Virus record (IMG/VR): IMGVR_UViG_3300024518_004276
Span: 1-53,513 of that record
Strand: one strand, 5' to 3'
Origin: a virus
Length of the DNA: 53,513 nucleotides
Shown: positions 29,757 to 38,086 of the stretch, piece after piece
Numbering within the stretch: the first letter of the stretch is position 1
Layout of the letters: each line of letters begins with the position of its first letter
Notes under the pieces: model-generated
The model's input: the letters and a program-made list of their open reading frames with translations, nothing else
What the model was told of the DNA's origin: nothing
Databases searched by the model: none
Position numbers and translations under genes: made by a program

Positions 29757-29785
29757 TTGCAAAAAATGTAACAAGCTGTTACGAC
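29757..29785 (+). promoter_or_regulatory. Promoter-operator of the rightward recombination operon
   Basis: TTGCAA, 17 bases, TACGAC, with palindrome GTAAC AAGCT GTTAC (29768-29782) spanning spacer and -10, the same geometry as at 20403-20431. Located between the divergent XRE gene and the 29812 gene. Confidence 0.7.
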
Positions 29786-29811
29786 TGGTTCAGGCATATG
29801 AAGGAGCCGAG

Positions 29812-30729
29812 ATGAACAATCAACCTGACTTATATAACTGGTGGCGCGAAGCCTTAGCGGGGCGCATCGGCGAGATCCACGCAGACCATCTTCAGTGTGG
29901 CTTCTACAAAAAGAAGAGATCCTCGGGAGGCTGGCAGCGTGTCGCAATCTGGCACGATTCTCATGCCCCCGAGAGCAAGGACGGATACCTGACCTACCAC
30001 GTAACGGTAGATGGCAAGGCGGTTGAGGAAAATTATAAGAATGATGTCTGGCTGCGTTGCGCCGAGTTTCCAATCACTGAAGATCTGTTCCGCAAGATCG
30101 AGGCCGGTGAGGAGTGGCCCGACGAGATCCCCGGGATAGGACACAATGCCCCCCCGGCCTCCGATGATTTGTCAGAGCTGCAGGACCAGATCGATTCGGC
30201 TGTTGCCGCCGTCGATGACTACAAGGAAATCACCAGCGACGATCAGAATGATCAGGCTGCCAACCTGCGCACCCGGCTGCTGAACCTTTCCAAGAAGGCT
30301 GACAAGCTGCGCACCGATGAGAAGGCTCCTCACCTCGCCGCCAGCAAGGAAGTGGACGCCAAGTGGAACCCACTGAAGCTCGCGGCTGAGGCTGCGGCAA
30401 AATTTTTGCGAGGGCCTCTCACTTCTTATATGCGCGTGCAGGAGGCCGCACGATTGAAGGAAGCTTCGGAGGCCGCCGCCAAGAACGAAGCCCCACCGGC
30501 ACCACTGACATCAGTCAAGGCAGGGGGTGCCCACGGCAGGCGTGTGAGCTTGCGCACGGAAACCGTCGTTGAGATTGTGGACTACAAAAAGTGTCTCGAC
30601 TATGTAGTCAAAAACTTTGATCAGAACCACGAGGTGGTGGCCCTTGTCACGAAGCTCGTCACCAGAGTGGCCAAGACCGGCGTCAAGGTGCCCGGTACGA
30701 AGGTCAAGGATGAAAAGGTCGCGGTGTGA
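29812..30729 (+). CDS. Hypothetical early protein, helical, GHNxP motif
   Basis: 305 residues from ATG 29812 (AAGGAG upstream). Three parts: an alpha/beta N-domain (about 1-100), a motif GIGHNAPP followed by a long charged coiled-coil (LRTRLLNLSKKADKLRTDEK) and a basic C-domain (VDYKKCLDYVVKNF). Such proteins often precede RecT in alphaproteobacterial phages; a role as recombination or nuclease-modulating partner is only inferred from position. Confidence 0.7.
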   Translation: MNNQPDLYNWWREALAGRIGEIHADHLQCGFYKKKRSSGGWQRVAIWHDSHAPESKDGYLTYHVTVDGKAVEENYKNDVWLRCAEFPITEDLFRKIEAGEEWPDEIPGIGHNAPPASDDLSELQDQIDSAVAAVDDYKEITSDDQNDQAANLRTRLLNLSKKADKLRTDEKAPHLAASKEVDAKWNPLKLAAEAAAKFLRGPLTSYMRVQEAARLKEASEAAAKNEAPPAPLTSVKAGGAHGRRVSLRTETVVEIVDYKKCLDYVVKNFDQNHEVVALVTKLVTRVAKTGVKVPGTKVKDEKVAV

Positions 30730-31058
30730 AAACACTTCTAAGATATGAGCTAGAGATGGCTGAATTTTACCATCACCTCGCGATGAAGGATGACGTCGAG
30801 GTGGCCGCGATGGGCCGGGCAGGAAAATGTTTAGTGATGCCCATCACTGGATATCTACAAAGAGAAGAAGACAGGGGCACCGATAAAACCCACGCGGGGA
30901 ATGCCGCAGTTACTTGCGTGGCCCATATCATCATGTTCATGGCTACCGCCTTGGTAGAGGATAAAAATCGTGACAAATTTCTCTGCCATTCGTTGAGGCT
31001 TATCAAAGAATTTACAGAAGAGGAGATTGAGAATGTGCGCCGAAAAAACAAAGAGTAA
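30726..31058 (+). CDS. Hypothetical protein
   Basis: 110 residues, GTG start at 30726 overlapping the previous stop; an ATG at residue 11 is an alternative. Helical, with a hydrophobic patch (VTCVAHIIMFMATALVEDK). No family recognised. Its 3' end overlaps the RecT start by 26 bases. Confidence 0.55.
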   Translation: MKTLLRYELEMAEFYHHLAMKDDVEVAAMGRAGKCLVMPITGYLQREEDRGTDKTHAGNAAVTCVAHIIMFMATALVEDKNRDKFLCHSLRLIKEFTEEEIENVRRKNKE

Positions 31059-32043
31059 TGCAGTGATCCGCTGGGAAAAGTTTGAGAGTGGCCTGTCCAG
31101 CCGGGCTGATGGCATTGCCACCCAACTGCCGAAGAACATCGACAAGGACAGATTTTTCAATTCCGCGCTGGCCGCCGTCAAGCAAACCCCAGACCTGCTC
31201 GAATGCACCCAGCGCTCTCTGTTCGCCGCCATCACCAAGAGCGCTCAGGATGGGCTGCTGCCTGATGGACGTGAAGGTGTCATCACCAAGTACAAAGGCA
31301 AGAAGGGTGTCGAGGCCAGCTGGAACCCGATGGTTTGGGGGTTGCGCAAGCGAGCGCGTGAGCTGGACGACATCATCATCGACGCGCAGGTGGTTTATGC
31401 AGCCGATCACTTCCAGAGATGTCAGGGCGACCTTCCTGCCATCGAGCACATCCCGGCAGATCTCACCGATAAGCGCGGCGATATAGTCGGTGCCTACGCC
31501 ATCATCAGGAAGGGCGATACAATCCTCCACCGTGAGGTCATGAACAAGGAAGACATCGAACGCGTCAGAGCCCAGTCCAAGGCTCCCAACTCTCTGATGT
31601 GGTCCAAGTTTACCGGCGAGGGATACAAGAAGGTCGTGGTCCGTCGTGGCATCAAGAGTGTGCCCTGCTCTCTGAGGCTTGAAGAGATCATCCACAGGGA
31701 TGACGAGCTGTATGACATGGAAACGCCCAAGGATATTACTCCACCGTCAGCCCCGCCCGCACCAGAGATTTCCGATGACTCCAACAGCGAAGGAACAACC
31801 CCGCCCTCTCCGGAGGGGGCGGGGGATGCCCCTCAGGAAATCGAGGGCGAGTTTTTCGATCCGGATAATTATCTCAATCACCTTGAGGGCATGCTTAACG
31901 ATATTGTGGTGGGAGATCTGGAGGGTCTCAAAGCAGCTCGGGATTATCACATCAGCGTAATCGATAATCTGTTCCCGCCAGATATTGAGAAGGCTGAGGC
32001 CATGTTTGACAAACACGCAGGGCGTGTTGAGGAGATGGGATGA
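31033..32043 (+). CDS. recT: RecT-family single-strand annealing protein
   Basis: 336 residues from ATG 31033 (GAGGAG 8 bases upstream). The core matches RecT: CTQRSLFAAITKSAQDGLLP, then WNPMVWGLRKRARELDDI, then WSKFTGEGYKKVVVRRGIKS. The C-terminal 110 residues are acidic and Pro-rich. It anneals complementary strands during phage recombination. The partner nuclease may be the ExoX-like protein at 33571-34263, since no RecE/lambda Exo is seen. Confidence 0.9.
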   Translation: MCAEKTKSNAVIRWEKFESGLSSRADGIATQLPKNIDKDRFFNSALAAVKQTPDLLECTQRSLFAAITKSAQDGLLPDGREGVITKYKGKKGVEASWNPMVWGLRKRARELDDIIIDAQVVYAADHFQRCQGDLPAIEHIPADLTDKRGDIVGAYAIIRKGDTILHREVMNKEDIERVRAQSKAPNSLMWSKFTGEGYKKVVVRRGIKSVPCSLRLEEIIHRDDELYDMETPKDITPPSAPPAPEISDDSNSEGTTPPSPEGAGDAPQEIEGEFFDPDNYLNHLEGMLNDIVVGDLEGLKAARDYHISVIDNLFPPDIEKAEAMFDKHAGRVEEMG

Positions 32044-32363
32044 CCCAACATTATTTAGGAGAGCAGAAGGCATGGTTTGGGGCGGCAGCTGATGCGAAGG
32101 AAGGCCGCCACAAATATGTGACCCTGACAAGCAGCGGCGTCAAAGAAGAGGGAGCGCCAATGCGTAAACTTTTCGATGATCCGGTCGACGCCATACGCGC
32201 CTATGCCGACGAGTTGGAAAAATATACAAAGGCACACGACATCGTGGTTTGGCGTTGCCTGCCACAACTTGATGGCAGTGAGTTGGGATTTAGTATTTTT
32301 TCCAGACTATACCGCACGAACATCAATCATCCAGATTTTCCCGATGAAAGAGTGCATGGGTGA
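32040..32363 (+). CDS. Hypothetical protein
   Basis: 107 residues, ATG overlapping the RecT stop (ATGA). A helical segment (DDPVDAIRAYADELEKY) is followed by a beta-rich C-domain (DIVVWRCLPQLDGSELGFS). No family recognised. Confidence 0.6.
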   Translation: MTQHYLGEQKAWFGAAADAKEGRHKYVTLTSSGVKEEGAPMRKLFDDPVDAIRAYADELEKYTKAHDIVVWRCLPQLDGSELGFSIFSRLYRTNINHPDFPDERVHG

Positions 32364-32799
32364 GCTTCTAAAATTCTCGTCCGAGAGGCGGCGGCCAAAG
32401 ACCTCTTACGAGGAGGGGCTGTTCCCCAACGGCCCCCTCGCCGAGGGTCGCCTGACGAAGGTCACGAGGAAAAAGCCAGTCCTTGTCCAGATCACCCACC
32501 CACGCAATCTGGAACACCTCCAGAAGTTCTGGGCGATAGCCGAGCGCGTTGCCGACAACCTCCCGGGCTTCATTGACGCGGCAACCTTGGTTGAGCAGAC
32601 GAAGCTCAAGTGCGGGATGGTTGACTCGTGGACAGACTGGGGTGGCCGTCTCGTGATACAGACCAAGAGCATCGCGGTTGAAAACATGGACCAGAAGACG
32701 TTCGAGAATTTCTATGACCGCGCCGTGTGGCTCTGGTCAGACCGGCTCGGAGTGGACGTGACCACATTGAAGCGAGAAGGACAAAGAGGAGCAGCGTGA
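32356..32799 (+). CDS. DUF1367-like phage protein
   Basis: 147 residues from ATG 32356 (32344 also possible). The pattern VLVQITHPRNLEHLQKFWAI and KTFENFYDRAVWLW resembles DUF1367, a family seen in recombination regions of lambdoid phages. Function unknown. Confidence 0.65.
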   Translation: MGELLKFSSERRRPKTSYEEGLFPNGPLAEGRLTKVTRKKPVLVQITHPRNLEHLQKFWAIAERVADNLPGFIDAATLVEQTKLKCGMVDSWTDWGGRLVIQTKSIAVENMDQKTFENFYDRAVWLWSDRLGVDVTTLKREGQRGAA

Positions 32800-33107
32800 T
32801 GGACAAGAAGCCTACGCCGGGCCCATGGAGAGTGGGCAAAAATAATGGGTGGAACCCAAATATTATTTATGGAGATGGAGGCCTCACTGCTGTGGCGTCT
32901 GTCTACTTAATCCCTCTCCACAGCCGGATTGATAAGGTTGGCGACTGTGGCGGAATGCCAGATGCTCATCTGATAGCAGCTGCGCCAGATTTGCTGGAGG
33001 CGCTAGAAAAAGCACTAGATGACCACGAAAGCAGTTATGGCGTCCCAGCCGACCACTGGACGCTAGATGCCCAAGACGCTCTCGCCAAGGCAAGAGGTGA
33101 GACATGA
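32799..33107 (+). CDS. Small phage protein, TPGPWR family
   Basis: 102 residues. Starts MDKKPTPGPWRVGKNNG and contains DAHLIAAAPDLLEALEKAL, a very common phage pattern with no known function. Start overlaps the previous stop (TGATGG). Confidence 0.7.
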   Translation: MDKKPTPGPWRVGKNNGWNPNIIYGDGGLTAVASVYLIPLHSRIDKVGDCGGMPDAHLIAAAPDLLEALEKALDDHESSYGVPADHWTLDAQDALAKARGET

Positions 33108-33574
33108 TCACACCTTATGCTACCGCAAGAAGCGGTGCACATGCGCGCGAGGAGATATCAAAAATTCTCCAGCGACTTGGCTGTGAGTCAGTTGGCTTCA
33201 TGGACAATTTTTCAGACCACTCTGTTATTCTGGCGTTCAAGCACCGTGGGCGTTCCATCCAGTTGACAGCCTCGGGCAAGGGCTGGGCCGCTCTATATCT
33301 GAAAGACCAGCCGTGGAGTCACAGGCGACACATTACGAAGGCTGACTATGAAGCCAAAGCCCTCAAGCAGGGGATGATAGCAATCAATTCCATTCTGCGT
33401 GACTGGGTGAAGGGGCAGGTCACCGCAGTCGAATGCGGCATGCTTTCTTTCGGCGCGGTCTTCATGCCCTACATGCTGACCAGTGATGGCCGCACATTGT
33501 ACGAGCGAGCCAGTGAAATAAATTTACTCCCACCACCAGAAGAGACTGCAGAAGAAAGAGGAAAAGCGCCATGA
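33104..33574 (+). CDS. Hypothetical phage protein
   Basis: 156 residues. Starts with AREEISKILQRLGCESVGFM and has a beta-rich middle (RSIQLTASGKGWAALYL), then a long helix. A phage family of unknown function is likely. Overlaps both neighbours by 4 bases. Confidence 0.6.
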   Translation: MITPYATARSGAHAREEISKILQRLGCESVGFMDNFSDHSVILAFKHRGRSIQLTASGKGWAALYLKDQPWSHRRHITKADYEAKALKQGMIAINSILRDWVKGQVTAVECGMLSFGAVFMPYMLTSDGRTLYERASEINLLPPPEETAEERGKAP

Positions 33575-34263
33575 AAATATCCGTCATAGATGTTGAGACT
33601 ACGGGCCCAGATCCGGAGAGGGATCAGGTGATTGAGATTGCTGTTGTTGGTCTCGAAGAGGATCTCACTGAGGTATCAGCGTGGTCGTCATTCGTTAAGC
33701 CCAACATAGCAATATCCCCACAAGCCTCTGCCGTGCATCACATCATCGAATCTGATTTGGGCTCAGCGCTCGACCTGACAGATGTGGTTGAGGCTGGTGG
33801 GCTGACAAATGATGTCGACATTGCCGTTGCCCACAACTCAAGCTTCGAGAAAACCCTGCTGCCCATGGTCAAGGCCCCATGGCTCTGCACATACAAGTGT
33901 GCCCTTACAGCATGGCCTGACGCGCCGTCCCACGCCCTGCACGCTTTGCGCTACTGGATCGGCTTCGCCAATATCGATGGAGTGGACCGGGAGGCCGGAG
34001 AGGCCCACAGGGCCCTTCCTGACGCCTATGTCTGTGCCGAGCTGCTCCGGGCCCTGACCATCCACTTCCCAATCACGGAGATGCTCAACATCACCGTCAA
34101 CCCGGTGCTGCTGTCGAAGTTCCAGTTTGGCAAGCACGAGGGTCAGCCGGTCGAGGACATTCCTTCCGGATACCTGAAGTGGATGCTGTCTCAAGACTTC
34201 GACGAGAACGTCCTGTTCACAGCCCAGACTATCATCGACCGGAAGGAAAGGTGGAAGAAGTAA
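33571..34263 (+). CDS. DnaQ/ExoX-like 3'-5' exonuclease
   Basis: 230 residues. DEDDh motifs: SVIDVETTGPDP (Asp7, Glu9), VAHNSSFEKTLL and HRALPDAYVCAEL (His, Asp). The C-terminal FGKHEGQPVEDIPSGYLKWM is the short domain found behind ExoX-type exonucleases. It may degrade ssDNA in recombination with RecT. Confidence 0.9.
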   Translation: MKISVIDVETTGPDPERDQVIEIAVVGLEEDLTEVSAWSSFVKPNIAISPQASAVHHIIESDLGSALDLTDVVEAGGLTNDVDIAVAHNSSFEKTLLPMVKAPWLCTYKCALTAWPDAPSHALHALRYWIGFANIDGVDREAGEAHRALPDAYVCAELLRALTIHFPITEMLNITVNPVLLSKFQFGKHEGQPVEDIPSGYLKWMLSQDFDENVLFTAQTIIDRKERWKK

Positions 34264-34264
34264 C

Positions 34265-34519
34265 ATGGGAATTTATTATGTTGATGGGCACGAAGACGAG
34301 GCCCCAACCCTAAATTCAGTGGCTCGCGTTATCAACGCCATGCGCTGGAGCGATCTGGAGGCGATGGCCGCTGGCATAGATGTTAAGCCTTACAAGCTGA
34401 CTGGCTGGGCGAAAACCCTGCTTGAACATAAACGGAGCTTGAAGCTGGCCAAGGAAGAGGATGCAAAGCGGGCAGAAAAAAAGAGTGAAGGAAAAAATAA
34501 TGAGCGACCCATTCAATGA
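34265..34519 (+). CDS. Hypothetical small protein
   Basis: 84 residues; helical (VARVINAMRWSDLEAMAAGI), with a Lys/Glu-rich C-terminus. ATG 34265 follows the ExoX-like stop by one base. It overlaps the next gene by 20 bases. Confidence 0.5.
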   Translation: MGIYYVDGHEDEAPTLNSVARVINAMRWSDLEAMAAGIDVKPYKLTGWAKTLLEHKRSLKLAKEEDAKRAEKKSEGKNNERPIQ

Positions 34520-34835
34520 TCTATCCGCCGCCGAAGCTGAGAGGCTGGCTATTCTCTCTGAGGAATGTGCGGAGATCATCCAAGCCGTCAGCAAGATATT
34601 GCGCCACGGCTATGAGAATTATCATCCCTACACCGAGGATGACTTTCATGCGACAAACCGTAAAGACCTTGAGCGTGAAATTGGCGATGTGAGTGCGGTC
34701 ATTACAATGATGGTCAAGCGTGGCGATCTGAAAGCCGCAAGTATTGAGAAATATGCAAAGGTCAAACCCGACCGGATGGAACCATATTTGCACGAACAGC
34801 CGCTTGCTGGTGCGATCATGGCAAAGCAGGAATAA
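34500..34835 (+). CDS. MazG-like NTP pyrophosphohydrolase
   Basis: 111 residues from ATG 34500. All-alpha NTP-PPase pattern: ERLAILSEECAEIIQAVSKI (EExxE-type metal site) and DLEREIGDVSAVITMM (ExxD). Such enzymes hydrolyse non-canonical NTPs or adjust alarmone and dNTP pools. Confidence 0.8.
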   Translation: MSDPFNDLSAAEAERLAILSEECAEIIQAVSKILRHGYENYHPYTEDDFHATNRKDLEREIGDVSAVITMMVKRGDLKAASIEKYAKVKPDRMEPYLHEQPLAGAIMAKQE

Positions 34836-34879
34836 AGGCATGAAAAAGGAGGCTTGGGAGTTGAAGGAGGAGGTGTGAC

Positions 34880-35224
34880 ATGGGGCGAATGAGCGAACTT
34901 CAATTGGATTTACTTGAAGGCAAGGCCCGAAGAGACGAAAGCATGGAGCAGGTATCAGATAATTCTGGTGATTTTATAGATTTGGGGCTGTCTGCAATTA
35001 AAGGCATGCTCCGACAATATGCCACCGGAGAAGATATTCGCATCTCCCTTCAAGCCAGTGGAATAGTGCCGCATCATCACAATGCATGGGGTGCATTAAT
35101 ACGCACCGCCATCAAAAGAGGTCTCCTCTTCCCCACGGAAAGATTTGTCAACATGCGGGATGCAAAAAGCCACGCTCGAATGACGCGAGTTTATTCGCTG
35201 ACGTCGGAGCGAATAAATGAATAA
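34880..35224 (+). CDS. Hypothetical phage protein
   Basis: 114 residues, GGAGGTG upstream of ATG. C-terminal pattern EDIRISLQASGIVPHHHNAW, AIKRGLLFPT and SHARMTRVY belongs to a small phage family often near replication genes; probably winged-helix. Function unknown. Confidence 0.65.
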   Translation: MGRMSELQLDLLEGKARRDESMEQVSDNSGDFIDLGLSAIKGMLRQYATGEDIRISLQASGIVPHHHNAWGALIRTAIKRGLLFPTERFVNMRDAKSHARMTRVYSLTSERINE

Positions 35225-35375
35225 TCTCGACCGAGCGCTCATCACTGTATTGCTCGCCATAATCTTAGTGGTGATAGTGGCAAACAAAAATGCAATTATC
35301 GAGATTAGGAAAGATCTGGAGGTCATCAGGGAGGGGCTTGGGATTGCCAAAATCGAAAAGACGAACCTTCAGTGA
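35217..35375 (+). CDS. Small single-pass membrane protein
   Basis: 52 residues: MNNLDRALITVLLAIILVVI then a charged helix. ATG 35217 lies within the end of the preceding gene, and the tail overlaps the HNH gene by 32 bases. Function unknown. Confidence 0.55.
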   Translation: MNNLDRALITVLLAIILVVIVANKNAIIEIRKDLEVIREGLGIAKIEKTNLQ

Positions 35376-35715
35376 GCGAGAGATCATCCTGACGCTCCTG
35401 CACCAAGGCGCGGCGATCTGTTGTGACGACTGTGGTGAGCCCATCACCATCGGACAGGCCCGGATAAAACGAAACATCCACCGAGACCATTTCATACCGC
35501 TCGCAATTGGCGGTTCAGACACGCCTGAGAATTGCCGCTATCTTCATGCAAAGTGTCATAAGAAGAAGACGGATGGCAAGCCGCACACCACTCTCGGATC
35601 CGACAAACACGCCATTGCCAAGGTGAAGCGCCTGAGGGGTGAAACCAAAAAAAAGAAGAAGCAGAAGATACCGGGCAGGCCATTCCAAAAAGGGGCGGGG
35701 GCCAGATGGAAGTGA
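35344..35715 (+). CDS. HNH endonuclease
   Basis: 123 residues from TTG 35344 (GGGAGG upstream). Zinc knuckle CCDDCGEPI, catalytic NIHRDHFIPLAIGGSDTPEN, then CRYLHAKCHKKKT; the C-terminus is Lys-rich. Likely a small nicking or homing-type nuclease of the early region. Confidence 0.85.
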   Translation: MPKSKRRTFSEREIILTLLHQGAAICCDDCGEPITIGQARIKRNIHRDHFIPLAIGGSDTPENCRYLHAKCHKKKTDGKPHTTLGSDKHAIAKVKRLRGETKKKKKQKIPGRPFQKGAGARWK

Positions 35716-35719
35716 TGTC

Positions 35720-36466
35720 ATGAACCTTGCGTTGTTTGCTTTAGGAGTAACCGTTCTCGTAGTGCCGCTCATAATTGTAGACCACATGGGCAAGTGGGCG
35801 ACGCGAAATCAGGACAGATGGTGGGGGGAAGTTGCATACGTGGGCACGGTCATATGGACGATGATTTCTGTGATTTTTGCCATCATCTTTGGTCTGGCCT
35901 TCATGGTCATAGCCATCTCCGAAACGCTCGGCGCGGAGAAAACCCGGGAGATGGAGATCTACTACTTGGACATCACCGAGGGTCGCGGCAAGCCTCCAAG
36001 GAAGAACACCGCCTACATCTGCCACGCCCATGGCTGCCAGCAATCATCCAGATACCGATTCAGCAGGAATGATCTGCATGCCCTTCAGGGGATTATGTCG
36101 GTGGCAAAGACACCGGCAGATGAACGAGCAAATATCCGACGTGCAATTGCATGGGCCGAACGTCAGGTCTGCAAATCCACCGGCACCTGCGGTGACAAGG
36201 CCGGATCCGGATGGCAGTGGTCTGGCGTCAGCGGACAGCTGGACTGCGTAGACGAAACCACCAACGTGATCAGCTACCTGAGCATCATGCGTGATAATAA
36301 TCTTTTGCGTTACCATTCTATCATGTCTCCAGTCTGGAAGGGTTTTCCGCTGGCGCACTGGGGGGCGAGGATCCTTGATAAAACAACGAAGAAACAGTGG
36401 GTTGTAGATTCCTACTGGCTGGCAAATGGTGAGCTGCCGCAGATGGTCCTGCATTCTCGGTGGTAA
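35720..36466 (+). CDS. Membrane protein with a papain/transglutaminase-like cysteine-hydrolase domain
   Basis: 248 residues from ATG 35720. Two transmembrane segments (about 3-20 and 41-67) precede a soluble domain. This has conserved-looking YICHAHGC and a putative Cys-His-Asp triad: Cys176 in GQLDCVDETTN, His213 in LAHWGAR and Asp230 in WVVDSYW. A similar soluble domain is familiar from exported bacterial proteins; the enzymatic role is inferred from residue pattern only. It ends the first rightward block. Confidence 0.65.
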   Translation: MNLALFALGVTVLVVPLIIVDHMGKWATRNQDRWWGEVAYVGTVIWTMISVIFAIIFGLAFMVIAISETLGAEKTREMEIYYLDITEGRGKPPRKNTAYICHAHGCQQSSRYRFSRNDLHALQGIMSVAKTPADERANIRRAIAWAERQVCKSTGTCGDKAGSGWQWSGVSGQLDCVDETTNVISYLSIMRDNNLLRYHSIMSPVWKGFPLAHWGARILDKTTKKQWVVDSYWLANGELPQMVLHSRW

Positions 36467-36473
36467 CTATGAG

Positions 36474-36503
36474 TTGCAATCTCCCCAAAAATCTGCTTAT
36501 AAT
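36474..36503 (+). promoter_or_regulatory. Sigma70-type promoter
   Basis: TTGCAA, 18 bases, perfect TATAAT (36498-36503), in the gap after the cysteine-hydrolase gene. It would start a separate transcript for the genes from 36666 on. Confidence 0.7.
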
Positions 36504-36587
36504 TTGGAGTTCAGAGAACACATAACGTGTGAAGCCACCCGGGGGCAATCTCGGGATACTGCACTTTACGACTCAAGCTGTACCCTA

Positions 36588-36637
36588 GAGGAGGAGGGGA
36601 GTCCCCGTCGATCTTAATCGTCATTCTCCTCCTCCTC
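36588..36637 (+). other. Purine/pyrimidine inverted repeat in the 5' leader
   Basis: GAGGAGGAG (36588-36596) can pair with CTCCTCCTC (36626-36634) across 29 bases. The left arm resembles a strong Shine-Dalgarno sequence and the right arm its complement, suggesting translational gating. The rest of 36504-36665 shows only a short unsupported frame. Confidence 0.4.
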
Positions 36638-36665
36638 GACCCTACCTTCAAAAGGATTGAAGTCC

Positions 36666-37322
36666 ATGCTGTTAACTGTCATCCCCACAAAAGAAACACC
36701 CGTCTGGAAGCCGGTGGCCATGATCGGCGCGGCCTTCTTTGTCACTGCCCTGATATCGGCGGTAAATCATTTTTATGGTGAAGGCTGGAGATTTATCGAC
36801 ACCCTCAGCTCTGCAGCCTTCTTCGCCATCAGTGTCTTGGCCGTGGCCCACTCAGCACTGTCGATTGGGCAGATCAGGATTCCAACGAGGCTCCCCGCAC
36901 CTCAAATCAAAATCGCGTTAGAAAATCGCGAGAGATATCTACACAAGAAACATCAGGAGTTTCTGAAGAAGCAGCGGGAGCAGCAAACGCCCAGCAGACC
37001 TCCACCCCCCAGCAAGCCGCCAGCGCGCGCTGTGTCTGGGCTTCAGCGTGGATTAGACAACATGGGCCTTGGTTCTTCGGTGCCTCCTGCATTACCCATC
37101 GATGAAGCCGCAACTGAGCTGGCAAACAGGATAGAAAATCCTGAGGCTGAGGCGGATGCTCCGTATATTCCTGCCCCCCCGGTAGATCATGGCCCCGTAA
37201 AGGGCCTGCCTCCACGCATGGTGAATATAGACAGCCCGGAGTTCAAGGAGCTGGTTCAGGCTGCGGTGAGGAACGCAGAGACAGATCGCCTTGAGGAGAA
37301 CGACAGGAAGTGGAAGGAATGA
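36666..37322 (+). CDS. Membrane protein with Pro-rich cytoplasmic tail
   Basis: 218 residues from ATG 36666 (AAAGGA upstream). Two hydrophobic helices (PVAMIGAAFFVTALISAV; TLSSAAFFAISVLAVAHSAL) are followed by a charged helix, a Pro-rich linker and an acidic end. No family recognised. Confidence 0.6.
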   Translation: MLLTVIPTKETPVWKPVAMIGAAFFVTALISAVNHFYGEGWRFIDTLSSAAFFAISVLAVAHSALSIGQIRIPTRLPAPQIKIALENRERYLHKKHQEFLKKQREQQTPSRPPPPSKPPARAVSGLQRGLDNMGLGSSVPPALPIDEAATELANRIENPEAEADAPYIPAPPVDHGPVKGLPPRMVNIDSPEFKELVQAAVRNAETDRLEENDRKWKE

Positions 37323-37726
37323 ATACCCAAACGAAAGATCCGGATCACCTCGACGTCAAGAAGCTCGTAGCCAGCGCTGAGTCTGATGAGACCCCAAAAT
37401 TGCTGCGCAACGACAACGTCTTGGCAATTGGATCAGTGCCATCCTACGAGGCAATCCAGAAACTCAAGACTGACCACAAGCGTGGAGATCTTGTCGATGT
37501 GCTCCCACCAGAATACTGGGATATTATAAAGGACTTCGGCCCTCCAGATCCGACTGGAGATCCTCACCTAGAGGGGACCAAGGCTGCTATCTGTCTGGTG
37601 GTCTGCAATGTCGTCAGGCTTGGGCTCAAGATGCACGAGAAAAAGCTGCACGATGTAGAGGTTGTCGAGGGCACTTGCATGCGTATTTTTGCCAAGCTGT
37701 CCAAGGCCAACAATCCGGAGAAATAA
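37319..37726 (+). CDS. Hypothetical soluble protein
   Basis: 135 residues from ATG 37319 (GGAAGG just upstream, overlap with the previous gene). Alpha/beta with DVLPPEYWDIIKDFGPPDPT and a helical C-terminus. No family recognised. Confidence 0.55.
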   Translation: MNTQTKDPDHLDVKKLVASAESDETPKLLRNDNVLAIGSVPSYEAIQKLKTDHKRGDLVDVLPPEYWDIIKDFGPPDPTGDPHLEGTKAAICLVVCNVVRLGLKMHEKKLHDVEVVEGTCMRIFAKLSKANNPEK

Positions 37727-37727
37727 G

Positions 37728-38003
37728 ATGACAAGCTGTGTTGCAGCTATCGTAGTTTGGGCGGCGGTGTCCTCATGGGGGATTGCTGAGGGCAACACCT
37801 GTGAAGAGTGTCAGGTGACAGCTGATGCCATGGCCGAAGCCCACAACACCAACAAACAAACCTGCGTGCCGGTCGGCAAATACGAGAGCCTAAAGCCGGA
37901 ACAATATAAGGCGATCAGGGAGTACATTGTCAGGTGGGATATCAAGCCGGAGGGGCGCATTGTTTACGCCTGCAACCAAAGACGCTGCAGCGAGATTGAA
38001 TGA
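37728..38003 (+). CDS. Small exported cysteine-rich protein
   Basis: 91 residues from ATG 37728 (GGAG 8 bases upstream). A signal peptide-like start (MTSCVAAIVVWAAVSSWGIA) precedes five cysteines (CEEC, TC, YAC, RRC) that could form disulfides in the periplasm. Function unknown. Confidence 0.6.
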   Translation: MTSCVAAIVVWAAVSSWGIAEGNTCEECQVTADAMAEAHNTNKQTCVPVGKYESLKPEQYKAIREYIVRWDIKPEGRIVYACNQRRCSEIE

Positions 38004-38086
38004 TACCCGGCAACAAAGGCCCGCATTGAACTAGGTTATGCGGCGCTCGATGGTGGGCACAGAGAAGTGCAATAAAGGCCCGATTG

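Noticed and set aside
33503-33512. Perfect A decamer (GAGCGAGCCA) inside the gene at 33104-33574
   Set aside because: Single copy without a B decamer at the right spacing; likely chance within coding sequence.
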